From NCBI GenBank assembly GCA_041391505.1, contig JAWKNW010000006.1, forward strand, positions 124,001-188,000: a DNA stretch of 64,000 bases, written 5' to 3'. Source of the DNA: Rhodothermales bacterium. GTDB taxonomy: Bacteria; Bacteroidota; Rhodothermia; Rhodothermales; JAHQVL01. The position numbers and the translations under genes are program-made. Numbering within the stretch: position 1 is the first letter of the stretch; every line of letters begins with the position of its first letter. Below the pieces are notes generated by a model. It ran no database searches and was not told the DNA's origin. It worked only from the letters and a program-made list of their open reading frames with translations. Positions 9,461 through 17,518 of the stretch are shown piece after piece.

Positions 9461-9924
9461 TGCCGGCCACCATTCCACCAGACTCCCTTGCCATGCTCGC
9501 CCCGTACAGCACACTCAGTAAAGACATCGCCGATCTGCAAATCCGTCGCGGCCTGGATGGCCTCACACCGGCGCGCATCGTCACGCTGTTTCGCCGGGGA
9601 CCGCTGCAGCGCGAGGTCACCGATCCGGCCGCAATCTGGAAGTCGTACGAAAACTCGACGCTCGTGCTCACGGCCTGGCTCAACGGGCAGCTGGTCGGCC
9701 TGGCCCGCGTGCTGACGGACGGCGAACTGTTCAGCTTCCTGTGCGACCTGGTGGTCGAGCCGGACGTGCAGCGTATCGGCGTGGGCAAGGCGATGGTGCA
9801 GGCCGTGGTCGAGGCGTGCAAAGGGACCGAGCTGATGCTGCGCGACGCCGAAATCTCCGCCGGATTTTACCAGCACCTCGGCTTTACGCGGGTAACAAAT
9901 GGCTGGGCGCGTATGTGTCGTTGA
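9457..9924 (+). CDS. GNAT family N-acetyltransferase
   Basis: Small acetyltransferase (155 aa, or 143 aa from ATG 9493) of the GNAT fold. The acetyl-CoA pyrophosphate loop is visible as DVQRIGVGKAMV after the beta4 strand LCDLVVEPD, and the C-terminal AGFYQHLGFTRV motif is typical. ATG 9457 overlaps the stop of the upstream ABC ATPase gene (ATGA), implying coupled translation. Its 3' end overlaps the converging BON-like gene by 41 bases. The substrate is unknown. Confidence 0.88.
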   Translation: MMPATIPPDSLAMLAPYSTLSKDIADLQIRRGLDGLTPARIVTLFRRGPLQREVTDPAAIWKSYENSTLVLTAWLNGQLVGLARVLTDGELFSFLCDLVVEPDVQRIGVGKAMVQAVVEACKGTELMLRDAEISAGFYQHLGFTRVTNGWARMCR

Positions 9925-10246
9925 GCAGCAGTACGACGCGCGCATTCAATTCCTCGCGATGCACATCCTCCACCACGTTGATGCGATCGACGATGGCCTC
10001 CAGCCCGGGAATGCGTGCCGTGAGTTTGATGACGTGTTCGTGATCCATCGCGCGGTAGAGGGTACCGTAGATCGTCACGATCCGGCGCTTTACATAAAAA
10101 CGAAGCGCCTCAGCCTGGGTGTGCTCCATGTCGCTCTCGAAGAGTTCGGCGAGGAAGCCGGCGATCTGGCGATCGGTGAGCGACCGATGGAAGAGGAGGG
10201 TGAAGTAACGGGCGAGTCGGGCAAACAAGGGGCGAGCAGAGGTCAT
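9884..10246 (-). CDS. BON-domain-like small protein
   Basis: Protein of 120 aa. The central part (about 45-100) looks like a BON domain: a helix rich in charged residues, then VKRRIVTIYGTLYRAMDHEH, then VIKLTARIPGLEAIVDRINVV, matching the 'I.V..G.V.L.G.v......A...A..vpGV..V.N.l.V' pattern. No signal peptide is evident, although BON proteins are often periplasmic. ATG 10246 is preceded by GGAG at an 8-base spacing. The gene runs tail-to-tail into the GNAT gene with overlapping 3' ends. The role is unknown; the BON call is by pattern only. Confidence 0.6.
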   Translation of the reverse strand: MTSARPLFARLARYFTLLFHRSLTDRQIAGFLAELFESDMEHTQAEALRFYVKRRIVTIYGTLYRAMDHEHVIKLTARIPGLEAIVDRINVVEDVHREELNARVVLLLNDTYAPSHLLPA

Positions 10247-10690
10247 GGATTCGGCTCCAATCTATGATACGTGACCTTGAGGAGGGCGTCAGCGCGGAAT
10301 AATCGATCTATCTGTGAACGTAGCGCTGCACCGGGGGAAATCGCAGCATCTACGGGTCAGTGATCCCGGCATCGAACGGAATGCCGCGAACTTCTGTAGA
10401 TGTACGATTTATTTGAGAGTTCGGGCTACGCCGGCACGACCAGTTTTCTGGTACTCCGGGAGTAGCACGGGCGAAACAGCAGGAAGGAATGAGGGCTGCG
10501 GGTAGTCTAACCGGATTCTAATTAATGTTGGAGATGCGTCGGGCGGAGGGTACGAAAGGGACTGGTGCCCATGCGCCGGAGGCTCATCGTCGTGCGGGTA
10601 AAAACGACTACGCCAACAAATGGCATTCCAAAAAGACGCGGCCCGGCATGAAAGGAAGGCACGCAGCGCGAGCCGGCGGATGCGCTGCGA
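10247..10690. other. 444-base intergenic region between BON-like gene and lptD
   Basis: No convincing gene. The right end holds a hairpin next to the lptD stop (listed separately). The left end must carry the promoter of the BON-like gene: on the minus strand GTATCAT lies about 23 bases before its start, followed by TTGGAG. Short open frames at 10314-10505 and 10525-10761 lack family resemblance, and the second runs into lptD. No tRNA cloverleaf or known riboswitch was recognised. Confidence 0.5.
10662..10689 (-). terminator. Hairpin after lptD, possible terminator
   Basis: A perfect 8-bp stem CGCAGCGC/GCGCTGCG with a 12-base loop starts 1 base after the lptD stop codon. The following minus-strand sequence is TGCCTTCCTTTC, a weak U-tract, so intrinsic termination is possible but not certain. 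Confidence 0.4.
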
Positions 10691-13321
10691 TCAGTTCAGC
10701 AATCCGTCGAATCGGCCGCTCACATCCGATCTCGGCTGACGGATACGGAGGAAATCCTTGAGCTGGCCGCTCTTGACCTGCAGATTGAACCCGAACGACT
10801 GGTACCGGCCGAAGGGGACCCAGCTCAGGGACATTTGCCAGCACTCGAAATCCCGGAAGAAACTGATATTGGTCGTTACGGCCTCCTTGCGCTCGAAGTC
10901 GTACCCGGTGCGCCCCTGCACTTTCCAGTTGGGCGTCAGGCTGAAATCGAACCGGGCATTGAGCGTGATGTTGCGCGTCAGGTTCGAGGTCTGCTTCTGG
11001 ATACCGTAGGTGAAGTCCATCGAGAGCGTCCACGGGATGTTGAAGTCGACATAGTCGCCCGTGGGGTTCAGGATGCTGGCGCCGATGCGGGATGCGGGGT
11101 TGCCGGCAAATCCGCCCCGGTCGCCGGCCATGGTCGCGCGGCTGGTCTCGAGCGGCCGGCCGGGCTTGCCCGTCTTGCTGCGAAACGAGGTGTTGGCCGT
11201 CATGGACAGACTGGTCAGGCGCGCGAGTTTGAGCCGCTTCGGGTCGAAGATGAACTCGTCGACGACACGCGTGCCCTCCGCATTGAGGCGATACGGAGAG
11301 TAGGTGGCGCGCGCGTTCAGGTTGAGGTTGTTGTTCAGCAGACTCGTCCGCCCGCTGATCCCGATGTTCGACATCTTCAGCGAGTCGGCCGCGAAGTTGT
11401 AGCTGGCGGTGCCGTCCAGGTTGAAGAGCTTGACGACCTTGCTGCGGTCCGCTCCCGTCGAATCGATCGTCACCTGCTTCGCTTCGAACGTGTTGCCGAG
11501 CGAGAAGGAAAGCGCCTGCTGCAAACCCTGCTGGACGCCGTTCACGATGCCGTATTCGATCTCGTTGTCGTTCTGGTCGAGGTAGGACCGGGTATATCCC
11601 CAGAAATCGGCGCCGAAATCCGGGCGGTAGGTGAAAGACAGTGTCGGGCGGACGGTGTGGCGGACGCCGCTGAACGCGCCGACGTGCAGGGGGAAAAGCC
11701 CGTAAATGGTCGTGTTGGCGGAGATGCCGGACGAGAACTGGCGCAGCGCGAAAAAGCCCGGCTGGGCGGCGGTGACCAGGCGCTGCGTCGAGTCGGGCTG
11801 GAGTTCGAACCCGCGGCGCTGCGTGCTGATGTACCAGTCCTCGGTATAGTTGAAGTTGGGGGTCAGGTTGAGGCTGAACTTGCTCGACGAGAAGGTCGCT
11901 GAAATCGGGATGCGGTTGCTGGCCTTGAAGTCGAAGGGCTCATCCTGGCCGGTGGCGCGCTGGTATTTGTCGATATCGAACAGGGCGTCGATCCAGGTGA
12001 TATCGAGGGCCGAGGTGTCGCCGGCGGCCAGCAGCTGCTGGTCCGATCGCGGACGGAAGTCGAAGCTGTTGTCCAGCGAGAAGTTGTAGGTGTACGTGAT
12101 CTTTTCGTACCACTGCTCCCGGGTCCCCGGCGCCCGGCGTTCGCTGGCGAACGGCTTCCGCGAGTTCTGCGAGAAGGTGAGCGAGGGCAGGCGCAGGTTG
12201 GCGGCGTCGGTGTCGAGCACCTGGCGCTGCGAGAGGCTCAGGTTGAGCGACCGCCCGGTCGAGGCCCATCGCTTGGTGAAGCGCATGCTCGACGAGATCG
12301 TTTGCGACACGCGGTCGTCGTATTGCTCGGAGATGGTGCGCAGGTAGCCGGCGGTCGTCAGGTTGATGTCGCCATTGAGCGACGTCGACGGGTTGATGGT
12401 CTGATTGTGGCTCCACCGAAAGGAGCTGCTGTTACGAACCGCGAAGCCGGGGTCGTTCTTCTCGCCGTTGCGTTGCCGGGCGAAGTCCAGCTGCAACTGG
12501 CCGCTGTACCGGTACCTCCGGTTGTAGCGGAACAGCGAACTGCCCTGCCAGCTTCCGCTCGTCCACAGCCCGCCGCGAAGCTGGAGGTCCATGTAGTCGC
12601 TCAGCACGAAATACCAGCCGAGGTCCCTCAGGTAAAATCCAAGCTCGTCCTCACCATAGGTGGGGGCGAGGAGCCCACTTCGCCGCGAGTTCTGGGCCGG
12701 CAGGAATCCGAACGGCAGCCAGACGGGCGTGGGGATGTTGAAGAGAAACAACTGGATGGGCCCGGTGAAGATCTTGGTCTGATCGACGACCTTCATCTTC
12801 CTGGATCGCAGGGAATAGGAAGGATCTTCCGTGCACTCACACGTGGTGTAGAGTCCGTTGCGGATATAGGCCGTGCTGTCCTCGGTCAGCTTGACGACGC
12901 CGCCCCGGATGTGGCCGTCGTCGTAGACGGTTTCGGCGTTGGCGACGCGCCCCCGCTCGGTCCGCATGTTGAAGGCCATCTGGTCTCCCTGGAACGTCTC
13001 CTCGCCGGACTTGAACTGCGGCCGGCCGACCATGCCGGTGTCCGATGGGGTGCCGTGCGCCCGCATTTCGTCGAGGTCGAACAGGATTTCGATCGTTCCG
13101 GCATCGAGCTGGACATCGCCGTAGGTGACGGCGGCGCTTCCATAGAGCACGCCCCGATCGCCGCCTTTTTCGCCGAAAAAGAGGACCAGCGAGTCGGCTT
13201 TGGTTTCGACGGTGTTCTTCAGATCGCCGGCGTCCGCCGACTGGGCATGGGCGCGACGCGGCGCGACCGCCCACAGGGAGAGGAGCGCGAAGAGGAGAAA
13301 GACGTTTCGGCGCCGCAGCAC
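10691..13321 (-). CDS. lptD: LPS-assembly outer-membrane protein LptD (putative)
   Basis: Outer-membrane translocon that receives LPS from the Lpt bridge and inserts it into the outer leaflet. From GTG 13321 the protein is 876 aa: a signal peptide (RRRNVFLLFALLSLWAVAP, ending RAHAQ), a periplasmic LptA/OstA-like beta-jellyroll (about 30-200, with LYTTCECTEDPSY typical of the Bacteroidota form), then a long beta-barrel with alternating aromatic strands to about residue 870. The frame is open upstream to 13459, but that stretch lies inside the ROK gene and is Arg/Ser-rich, so I prefer GTG 13321, which places the signal peptide at the N-terminus, 31 bases after the ROK stop. Last gene of a run with eno, ftsB and the ROK kinase. 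Confidence 0.87.
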   Translation of the reverse strand: MLRRRNVFLLFALLSLWAVAPRRAHAQSADAGDLKNTVETKADSLVLFFGEKGGDRGVLYGSAAVTYGDVQLDAGTIEILFDLDEMRAHGTPSDTGMVGRPQFKSGEETFQGDQMAFNMRTERGRVANAETVYDDGHIRGGVVKLTEDSTAYIRNGLYTTCECTEDPSYSLRSRKMKVVDQTKIFTGPIQLFLFNIPTPVWLPFGFLPAQNSRRSGLLAPTYGEDELGFYLRDLGWYFVLSDYMDLQLRGGLWTSGSWQGSSLFRYNRRYRYSGQLQLDFARQRNGEKNDPGFAVRNSSSFRWSHNQTINPSTSLNGDINLTTAGYLRTISEQYDDRVSQTISSSMRFTKRWASTGRSLNLSLSQRQVLDTDAANLRLPSLTFSQNSRKPFASERRAPGTREQWYEKITYTYNFSLDNSFDFRPRSDQQLLAAGDTSALDITWIDALFDIDKYQRATGQDEPFDFKASNRIPISATFSSSKFSLNLTPNFNYTEDWYISTQRRGFELQPDSTQRLVTAAQPGFFALRQFSSGISANTTIYGLFPLHVGAFSGVRHTVRPTLSFTYRPDFGADFWGYTRSYLDQNDNEIEYGIVNGVQQGLQQALSFSLGNTFEAKQVTIDSTGADRSKVVKLFNLDGTASYNFAADSLKMSNIGISGRTSLLNNNLNLNARATYSPYRLNAEGTRVVDEFIFDPKRLKLARLTSLSMTANTSFRSKTGKPGRPLETSRATMAGDRGGFAGNPASRIGASILNPTGDYVDFNIPWTLSMDFTYGIQKQTSNLTRNITLNARFDFSLTPNWKVQGRTGYDFERKEAVTTNISFFRDFECWQMSLSWVPFGRYQSFGFNLQVKSGQLKDFLRIRQPRSDVSGRFDGLLN

Positions 13322-13352
13322 GTCGGCAGGCCAGCCCGCACGGCGACGTCCG

Positions 13353-14339
13353 TCAGGAAGACGTCTTGCGGTGTTCGTCGTGATACTCGAACACGAGATG
13401 CGCTGCGCCGAGCATGCCGACTTCATTGCCGAGGTGTTCTCTGATGATTTCCAATCCATCCCGCAGGCCCGGCATCACAAAACGTACCATGGATTCATAC
13501 GCCGGCTTCAGGATATAATCGCCGGCTGCGGACACGCCGCCGCCCACAATCACTTTACGGATGTCGAGCAGATTTATTGCCGAGCCGAGCACGCATCCCA
13601 GCTTGTGCCCCGCCCAGGCCAGCACGGCCTGCACATCGGTGTCGCCTGCGACAGCGGCCTCGTGCAGCATTTTGGGCGTTATCTTCTCCAGGTCACCGCC
13701 GGTCATGCGATGGATCGTGCTGTCCGGCCGGTTGAGCAACTGGTACCGCGCGTGTCGCGACAGGAATCGCTGCCCGAGATACGCCTCGATGGCGCCGGCG
13801 ACGCCGGAACGATCGAAGGGGCCTTCGTAATCGATCGTCATATGACCGATTTCGCCGGCTCCGCCCGTGGCGCCCCGGAAAATGGTATTCTGATAGATGA
13901 TGGCGCCGCCAACGCCGGTGCCGAGCGTGACGAGAATGAACGAATCGAACGGCAGCCCGGCGCCGTAATGCGCCGACCCGAGTCCCGCTACATTCGCGTC
14001 GTTTTCGACGATCACCGGAAAGTCCGTTCCGAGCCGGCTCTGCAGCGCGGTCTGAAGGTTGATGACGTCCCAGCCGGGCAGGTTGGGCGCGCGGCTCACC
14101 GATGTGCGCGCCCAGTTTACGGCACCGGGGGCGCCGATGCCGATACCGCTGATGGCATCCGGCGAGGCCGCCGCGGAGAGCCGGCGCACCAGATCGGCGA
14201 TGCGGTCGATGACCGGCTCCGGGCCTTCCTCGGCGCGTGTATCGACAGAAACGAGTTCACGGATGCCCTGACCGCGCTCCACGAGCGCGGCCTTGATCAT
14301 CGTGCCGCCCAGATCAATGCCAACAGCGAACGTATTCAT
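13353..14339 (-). CDS. ROK-family sugar kinase lacking the zinc-binding cysteines
   Basis: Sugar kinase/glucokinase of the ROK family, 328 aa. Phosphate-1 loop GIDLGGTMIK (7-16), catalytic Asp in ENDAN (112-116), LGTGVGGAI (139-147) and GEIGHM (162-167) are all present, so ATP binding and phosphotransfer to a hexose are plausible. The usual CxCGxxGCxE zinc motif after GHM is absent: the segment reads DYEGPFDRSGVAGAIEAYL with no cysteine. ATG 14339 was chosen because it begins the ROK fold; a longer open frame upstream overlaps the ftsB-type gene. It could be a glucokinase feeding glycolysis beside enolase; the substrate is not established. Confidence 0.9.
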   Translation of the reverse strand: MNTFAVGIDLGGTMIKAALVERGQGIRELVSVDTRAEEGPEPVIDRIADLVRRLSAAASPDAISGIGIGAPGAVNWARTSVSRAPNLPGWDVINLQTALQSRLGTDFPVIVENDANVAGLGSAHYGAGLPFDSFILVTLGTGVGGAIIYQNTIFRGATGGAGEIGHMTIDYEGPFDRSGVAGAIEAYLGQRFLSRHARYQLLNRPDSTIHRMTGGDLEKITPKMLHEAAVAGDTDVQAVLAWAGHKLGCVLGSAINLLDIRKVIVGGGVSAAGDYILKPAYESMVRFVMPGLRDGLEIIREHLGNEVGMLGAAHLVFEYHDEHRKTSS

Positions 14340-14359
14340 GTACACCGCGTGGGAAGCGT

Positions 14360-14686
14360 CTATTCGGTTTCCTTGATGCGATACACCGTTTCGCCGGGGC
14401 GGCGCATGCCGTACTCTTCGCGCGCGATCTGTTCGACGATTTCGTCGGTCAGTCCGGCCTCGATGGCCGAACTGACCGAGTCGATCTCTACCTGCAAACG
14501 CGCGTTTTCTTCCACCAGGGCGCGATACTCCATCTGCCACCGTGCCCGGCGGAGCAGGCTGTGGCTATCGAAGAACGTCACCCAGATCAGCACGAACGAC
14601 ACGCCGGCGATGACGGCGTTGCGGCGCGACCTGGGGGTTTCGAACGTCGAGGCGAGGAGCGATCGCAGAGCGGTGAAGGGACGCAT
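14360..14686 (-). CDS. FtsB/DivIC-type septum formation initiator
   Basis: Small bitopic division protein, 108 aa. A short cytosolic N-terminus is followed by one TM helix (about 24-40, NAVIAGVSFVLIWVTFF), a leucine-zipper coiled coil (RARWQMEYRALVEENARLQVEI) and a C-terminal domain with EEYGMRRPGETVYRI, the family hallmark. It lies 17 bases after enolase; an eno-ftsB neighbourhood is common in bacteria. It would act in the periplasm as part of the FtsQLB-type divisome scaffold. Confidence 0.9.
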   Translation of the reverse strand: MRPFTALRSLLASTFETPRSRRNAVIAGVSFVLIWVTFFDSHSLLRRARWQMEYRALVEENARLQVEIDSVSSAIEAGLTDEIVEQIAREEYGMRRPGETVYRIKETE

Positions 14687-14703
14687 GACAGATCGGGGTT
14701 GTG

Positions 14704-15987
14704 TTAGAATTTAAACGCGCGAGCGCCGGGATACGTGGCGGCCGAGCCCAGATCCTCCTCGATGCGCAGGAGCTGGTTGTATTTCGCGAGGCGATCGCTG
14801 CGGCTGGCGGAGCCGGTTTTGATCTGTCCGGCATTGGTCGCCACCGCCAGGTCGGCGATGGTCGCATCCTCCGTTTCCCCGGAGCGATGGCTGATGATCG
14901 CCGTGAACTTGTGGTGCTGCGCCAGCTCGATGGCTTCGAGGGTCTCGGTCAGCGTGCCGATCTGGTTGAGCTTGATCAGGATCGAGTTCGCGCAGCCTTC
15001 GTCGATGCCGCGCTGGAGCCGGCGCGTGTTCGTGACGAAGAGGTCGTCGCCGACGAGCTGGACCTTGTCGCCCACGGCTTCGGTGAGCATGCGCCATCCG
15101 TCCCAGTCGTCTTCGGCCATGGCGTCTTCGATGGAGATGATCGGGTACTGATTTACCCAGCCGCTCCAGAACGCCACCATGTCCTCCGACGAGCGCCGCT
15201 TGTTGGGGTCGCTTTTCCAGAAGAGGTAGGCGCCATCCTTGTACATCTCGCTCGACGCGGGATCCAGCGCGATGAAGATGTCCTTGCCGGCCTTGAAACC
15301 GGCTTTTTCGACGGCCTCGAGGATGACCTCGATCGCCTCGTCGTTCGAGCGGAGATCCGGGGCGAAGCCGCCTTCGTCGCCGACCGCCGTGTTATAGCCT
15401 TTTTTCTTCAGGACCTGCTTGAGCTGGTGGAAGGTCTCCGCGCCCATGCGCAGGCCTTCGCTGAAGCTGGCGGCGCCGACCGGCATGATCATAAATTCCT
15501 GCATGTCGACCGTGTTGTCGGCATGATGTCCGCCGTTGATGATGTTCATCATCGGCACCGGCAGGCGGGAGGCATTGGCGCCGCCGATGTACCGGTAGAG
15601 GGGGAGCCCGAGCGTATCCGCTGCGGCGCGGGCGACGGCGAGCGATACGCCGAGGATGGCGTTGGCGCCGAGCCGGCCCTTGTTCTCGGTGCCGTCGAGT
15701 TCGATCAGCCGCGCATCGATCTGCTTCTGCTCGAAGACGCTCCAGCCGGCCAGTTCAGACTCGATCACATCGTTCACGTTGGCAACGGCCTTCAATACCC
15801 CTTTGCCCAGGTATTTGGACTTGTCGCCGTCGCGGAGTTCGACGGCTTCATGGATACCTGTCGAGGCGCCGCTCGGAACCGCGGCGCGGCCGAGCACGCC
15901 TTCTTCCGTGATGACATCGACTTCTACGGTCGGGTTGCCTCGGCTGTCGAGGATCTGGCGCGCACGGATACTATCAATCGTTGGCAT
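14704..15987 (-). CDS. eno: Enolase (phosphopyruvate hydratase)
   Basis: Glycolytic enzyme converting 2-phosphoglycerate to phosphoenolpyruvate, also part of RNA degradosomes in some bacteria. It has 427 aa, normal length. The N-terminal signature ARQILDSRGNPTVEVD and PSGASTGIHEAVELRD, Mg2+ ligands (SIEDAMAEDDW; VGDDLFVTN), the catalytic Lys in LIKLNQIGTLTE and the C-terminal SHRSGETED segment are all present. Starts at ATG 15987. Followed by ftsB-type, ROK and lptD genes on the same strand. Identification is secure. Confidence 0.98.
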   Translation of the reverse strand: MPTIDSIRARQILDSRGNPTVEVDVITEEGVLGRAAVPSGASTGIHEAVELRDGDKSKYLGKGVLKAVANVNDVIESELAGWSVFEQKQIDARLIELDGTENKGRLGANAILGVSLAVARAAADTLGLPLYRYIGGANASRLPVPMMNIINGGHHADNTVDMQEFMIMPVGAASFSEGLRMGAETFHQLKQVLKKKGYNTAVGDEGGFAPDLRSNDEAIEVILEAVEKAGFKAGKDIFIALDPASSEMYKDGAYLFWKSDPNKRRSSEDMVAFWSGWVNQYPIISIEDAMAEDDWDGWRMLTEAVGDKVQLVGDDLFVTNTRRLQRGIDEGCANSILIKLNQIGTLTETLEAIELAQHHKFTAIISHRSGETEDATIADLAVATNAGQIKTGSASRSDRLAKYNQLLRIEEDLGSAATYPGARAFKF

Positions 15988-16036
15988 GTGAAGGTTAATG
16001 CGTCTTGGCGGTGAATGATACTGGATGAACAGGGCA

Positions 16037-16074
16037 TAAAAAAACAGCCGGCGGTCTCAAAACACACCGGCTGT
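16037..16074 (-). terminator. Rho-independent terminator after the TPR gene
   Basis: On the minus strand ACAGCCGG pairs with CCGGCTGT across a 15-base loop and is followed by seven Ts. It sits 28 bases after the TPR gene stop and separates the DUF4270-barrel-TPR transcript from eno. Confidence 0.9.
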
Positions 16075-16101
16075 AAGGTACCTATTTTCTACAAAAGGTG
16101 A

Positions 16102-17451
16102 TCAATTCGGCGATCGAACTTTTGTTGATTCGTTGATCCAGGAATAGCACCCTTGATTAACCATGTAGGTGTCTCCGGGTTTCCAGGACTCGAAGAAGAG
16201 GTCTTCGGCCGTCGGGAAGAGCGGCTGATAGGTCCGGATCGCGCTGTTGACCGTCGCGGACAGCGAGGAGTCGGCCTGGCGGGCCCGCTCCATGTAGTCG
16301 ACGACGAGCCAGTACACCGCGCGGTCCTTGCGTTCCATGTTGCCGCCGCACTCGCGGATGGCGCTGGCGTACAGATCGCCGATCGCCTTGATGGCGCGGC
16401 CGAACGACGGGTCTTCCTGCAGCGCGCGGCGGTAGTAGGTGCGCGCGCGGGCGTACTGCTCGAGCTGCTGGGCGGCGATGCCGAGGTTGTAGTTGATCTC
16501 GCGGCCATACTGCGGGCCGTCGGCGCCGGAAAGCGCGCGCTCGAGGTAATCGATGGCCTCGGAAGCGTCGCCGTCTTCCAGCTTCATGACGCCGATCTCC
16601 ATGAGCACCTTCGCCGAGGGCGACACGTCGAGCATCTGCTCGAGCATGCCGAAGAGCTTGTCGCGCTCCTCCAGCTCCTTGTAGATGTCGATCAACTCGT
16701 CGATGATCTTCTCATCGCCCGGGTTTTTCTCCAGCTGCGTTTCCAGGAAGGCCATCCGCTCTTCGGGGTTGTCGAAGAGGCGGTTGCGCCAGTCGGCCAC
16801 GATCTGCATCGTTTCGGCGTCGTCACCGAACTGCGATTCGACGTTCTCCATGAAGTCGATCGCCTCCTGCTTCATGTCCTGGCTGGCGAAGTCGGTGATG
16901 ATCACGTTGATGTAGTAGGGACGCGGGCTGAGCAAGGACGGCTCGGTCTCATACACGCTGCGGTACAGTCCGCCCACTTCGCCCTGGAGGTCGGGCAGTT
17001 CGGCCGCGTGTTTCTGGATGAAGCGGCCCTTGTTCAGGATCCATTCCGCTTCGCTGAAATCGGCGCCTACTTCCTGCAGCACGGCCGGCGCCGTGTCGAA
17101 GTAATACAGGGCGGTATCCAGGAGGGCACGGACCATGGCCTGGTCCGAAGCTTCGGCGGCAAGCGCCTCATAAAGCTGTTCGGCGCGCTCGAAGTTCTTG
17201 TCCGTCAACTTGCCGGGGCCCTGGTAGGCGGGGGCGCATTTGAGGATCCACTTCAAGTAGGGCAGCGAGGACGCATAGTCCTTGTTCTTGAAGGATTCCC
17301 AGTACAGGCTGTAGTTCATCGCCTGTTCGTTTGCATCGGGCGGATCCGAGCATTCCTGCGCGAGAGCCGGCGTTTGCATCGTTCCGCCCAGCACAAGCGC
17401 GGCTAAGAGGCCTACCCAGTGAGCGGTATTGCGTCGTTCCGTTTGGTTCAT
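16102..17451 (-). CDS. Secreted tetratricopeptide-repeat protein
   Basis: Exported helical-repeat protein of 449 aa. A signal peptide (HWVGLLAALVLGGTMQTP, ending ALAQ) precedes a Cys-containing N-terminal region and a series of TPR-like helix pairs; the clearest lie at about 255-380 (KVLMEIGVMKLEDGDASEAI; REINYNLGIAAQQLEQYARA; YYRRALQEDPSFGRAIKAIG). The frame is open to 17511, but ATG 17451 places the signal peptide at the N-terminus. Its position 67 bases after the barrel gene and before a strong terminator makes it the last gene of the DUF4270-barrel-TPR unit. Likely a periplasmic or outer-membrane scaffold; no known partner is identifiable. Confidence 0.82.
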   Translation of the reverse strand: MNQTERRNTAHWVGLLAALVLGGTMQTPALAQECSDPPDANEQAMNYSLYWESFKNKDYASSLPYLKWILKCAPAYQGPGKLTDKNFERAEQLYEALAAEASDQAMVRALLDTALYYFDTAPAVLQEVGADFSEAEWILNKGRFIQKHAAELPDLQGEVGGLYRSVYETEPSLLSPRPYYINVIITDFASQDMKQEAIDFMENVESQFGDDAETMQIVADWRNRLFDNPEERMAFLETQLEKNPGDEKIIDELIDIYKELEERDKLFGMLEQMLDVSPSAKVLMEIGVMKLEDGDASEAIDYLERALSGADGPQYGREINYNLGIAAQQLEQYARARTYYRRALQEDPSFGRAIKAIGDLYASAIRECGGNMERKDRAVYWLVVDYMERARQADSSLSATVNSAIRTYQPLFPTAEDLFFESWKPGDTYMVNQGCYSWINESTKVRSPN

Positions 17452-17518
17452 CTGACCGTTTTTCGTTAGGGTTTCGCGGTGGCGAAGCGTAGAAGTATAC
17501 ACAAAAGACAAGTAGACC

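Noticed and set aside
10525..10761. Possible small basic protein upstream of lptD end
   Set aside because: Overlaps the lptD 3' end, no family likeness, no ribosome-binding site.
12302..13444. 380-codon open frame opposite lptD
   Set aside because: Shadow of lptD; charged low-complexity product without signal peptide or domain.
13322..13459. 46-residue N-terminal extension of lptD
   Set aside because: Lies inside the ROK gene and would bury the signal peptide.
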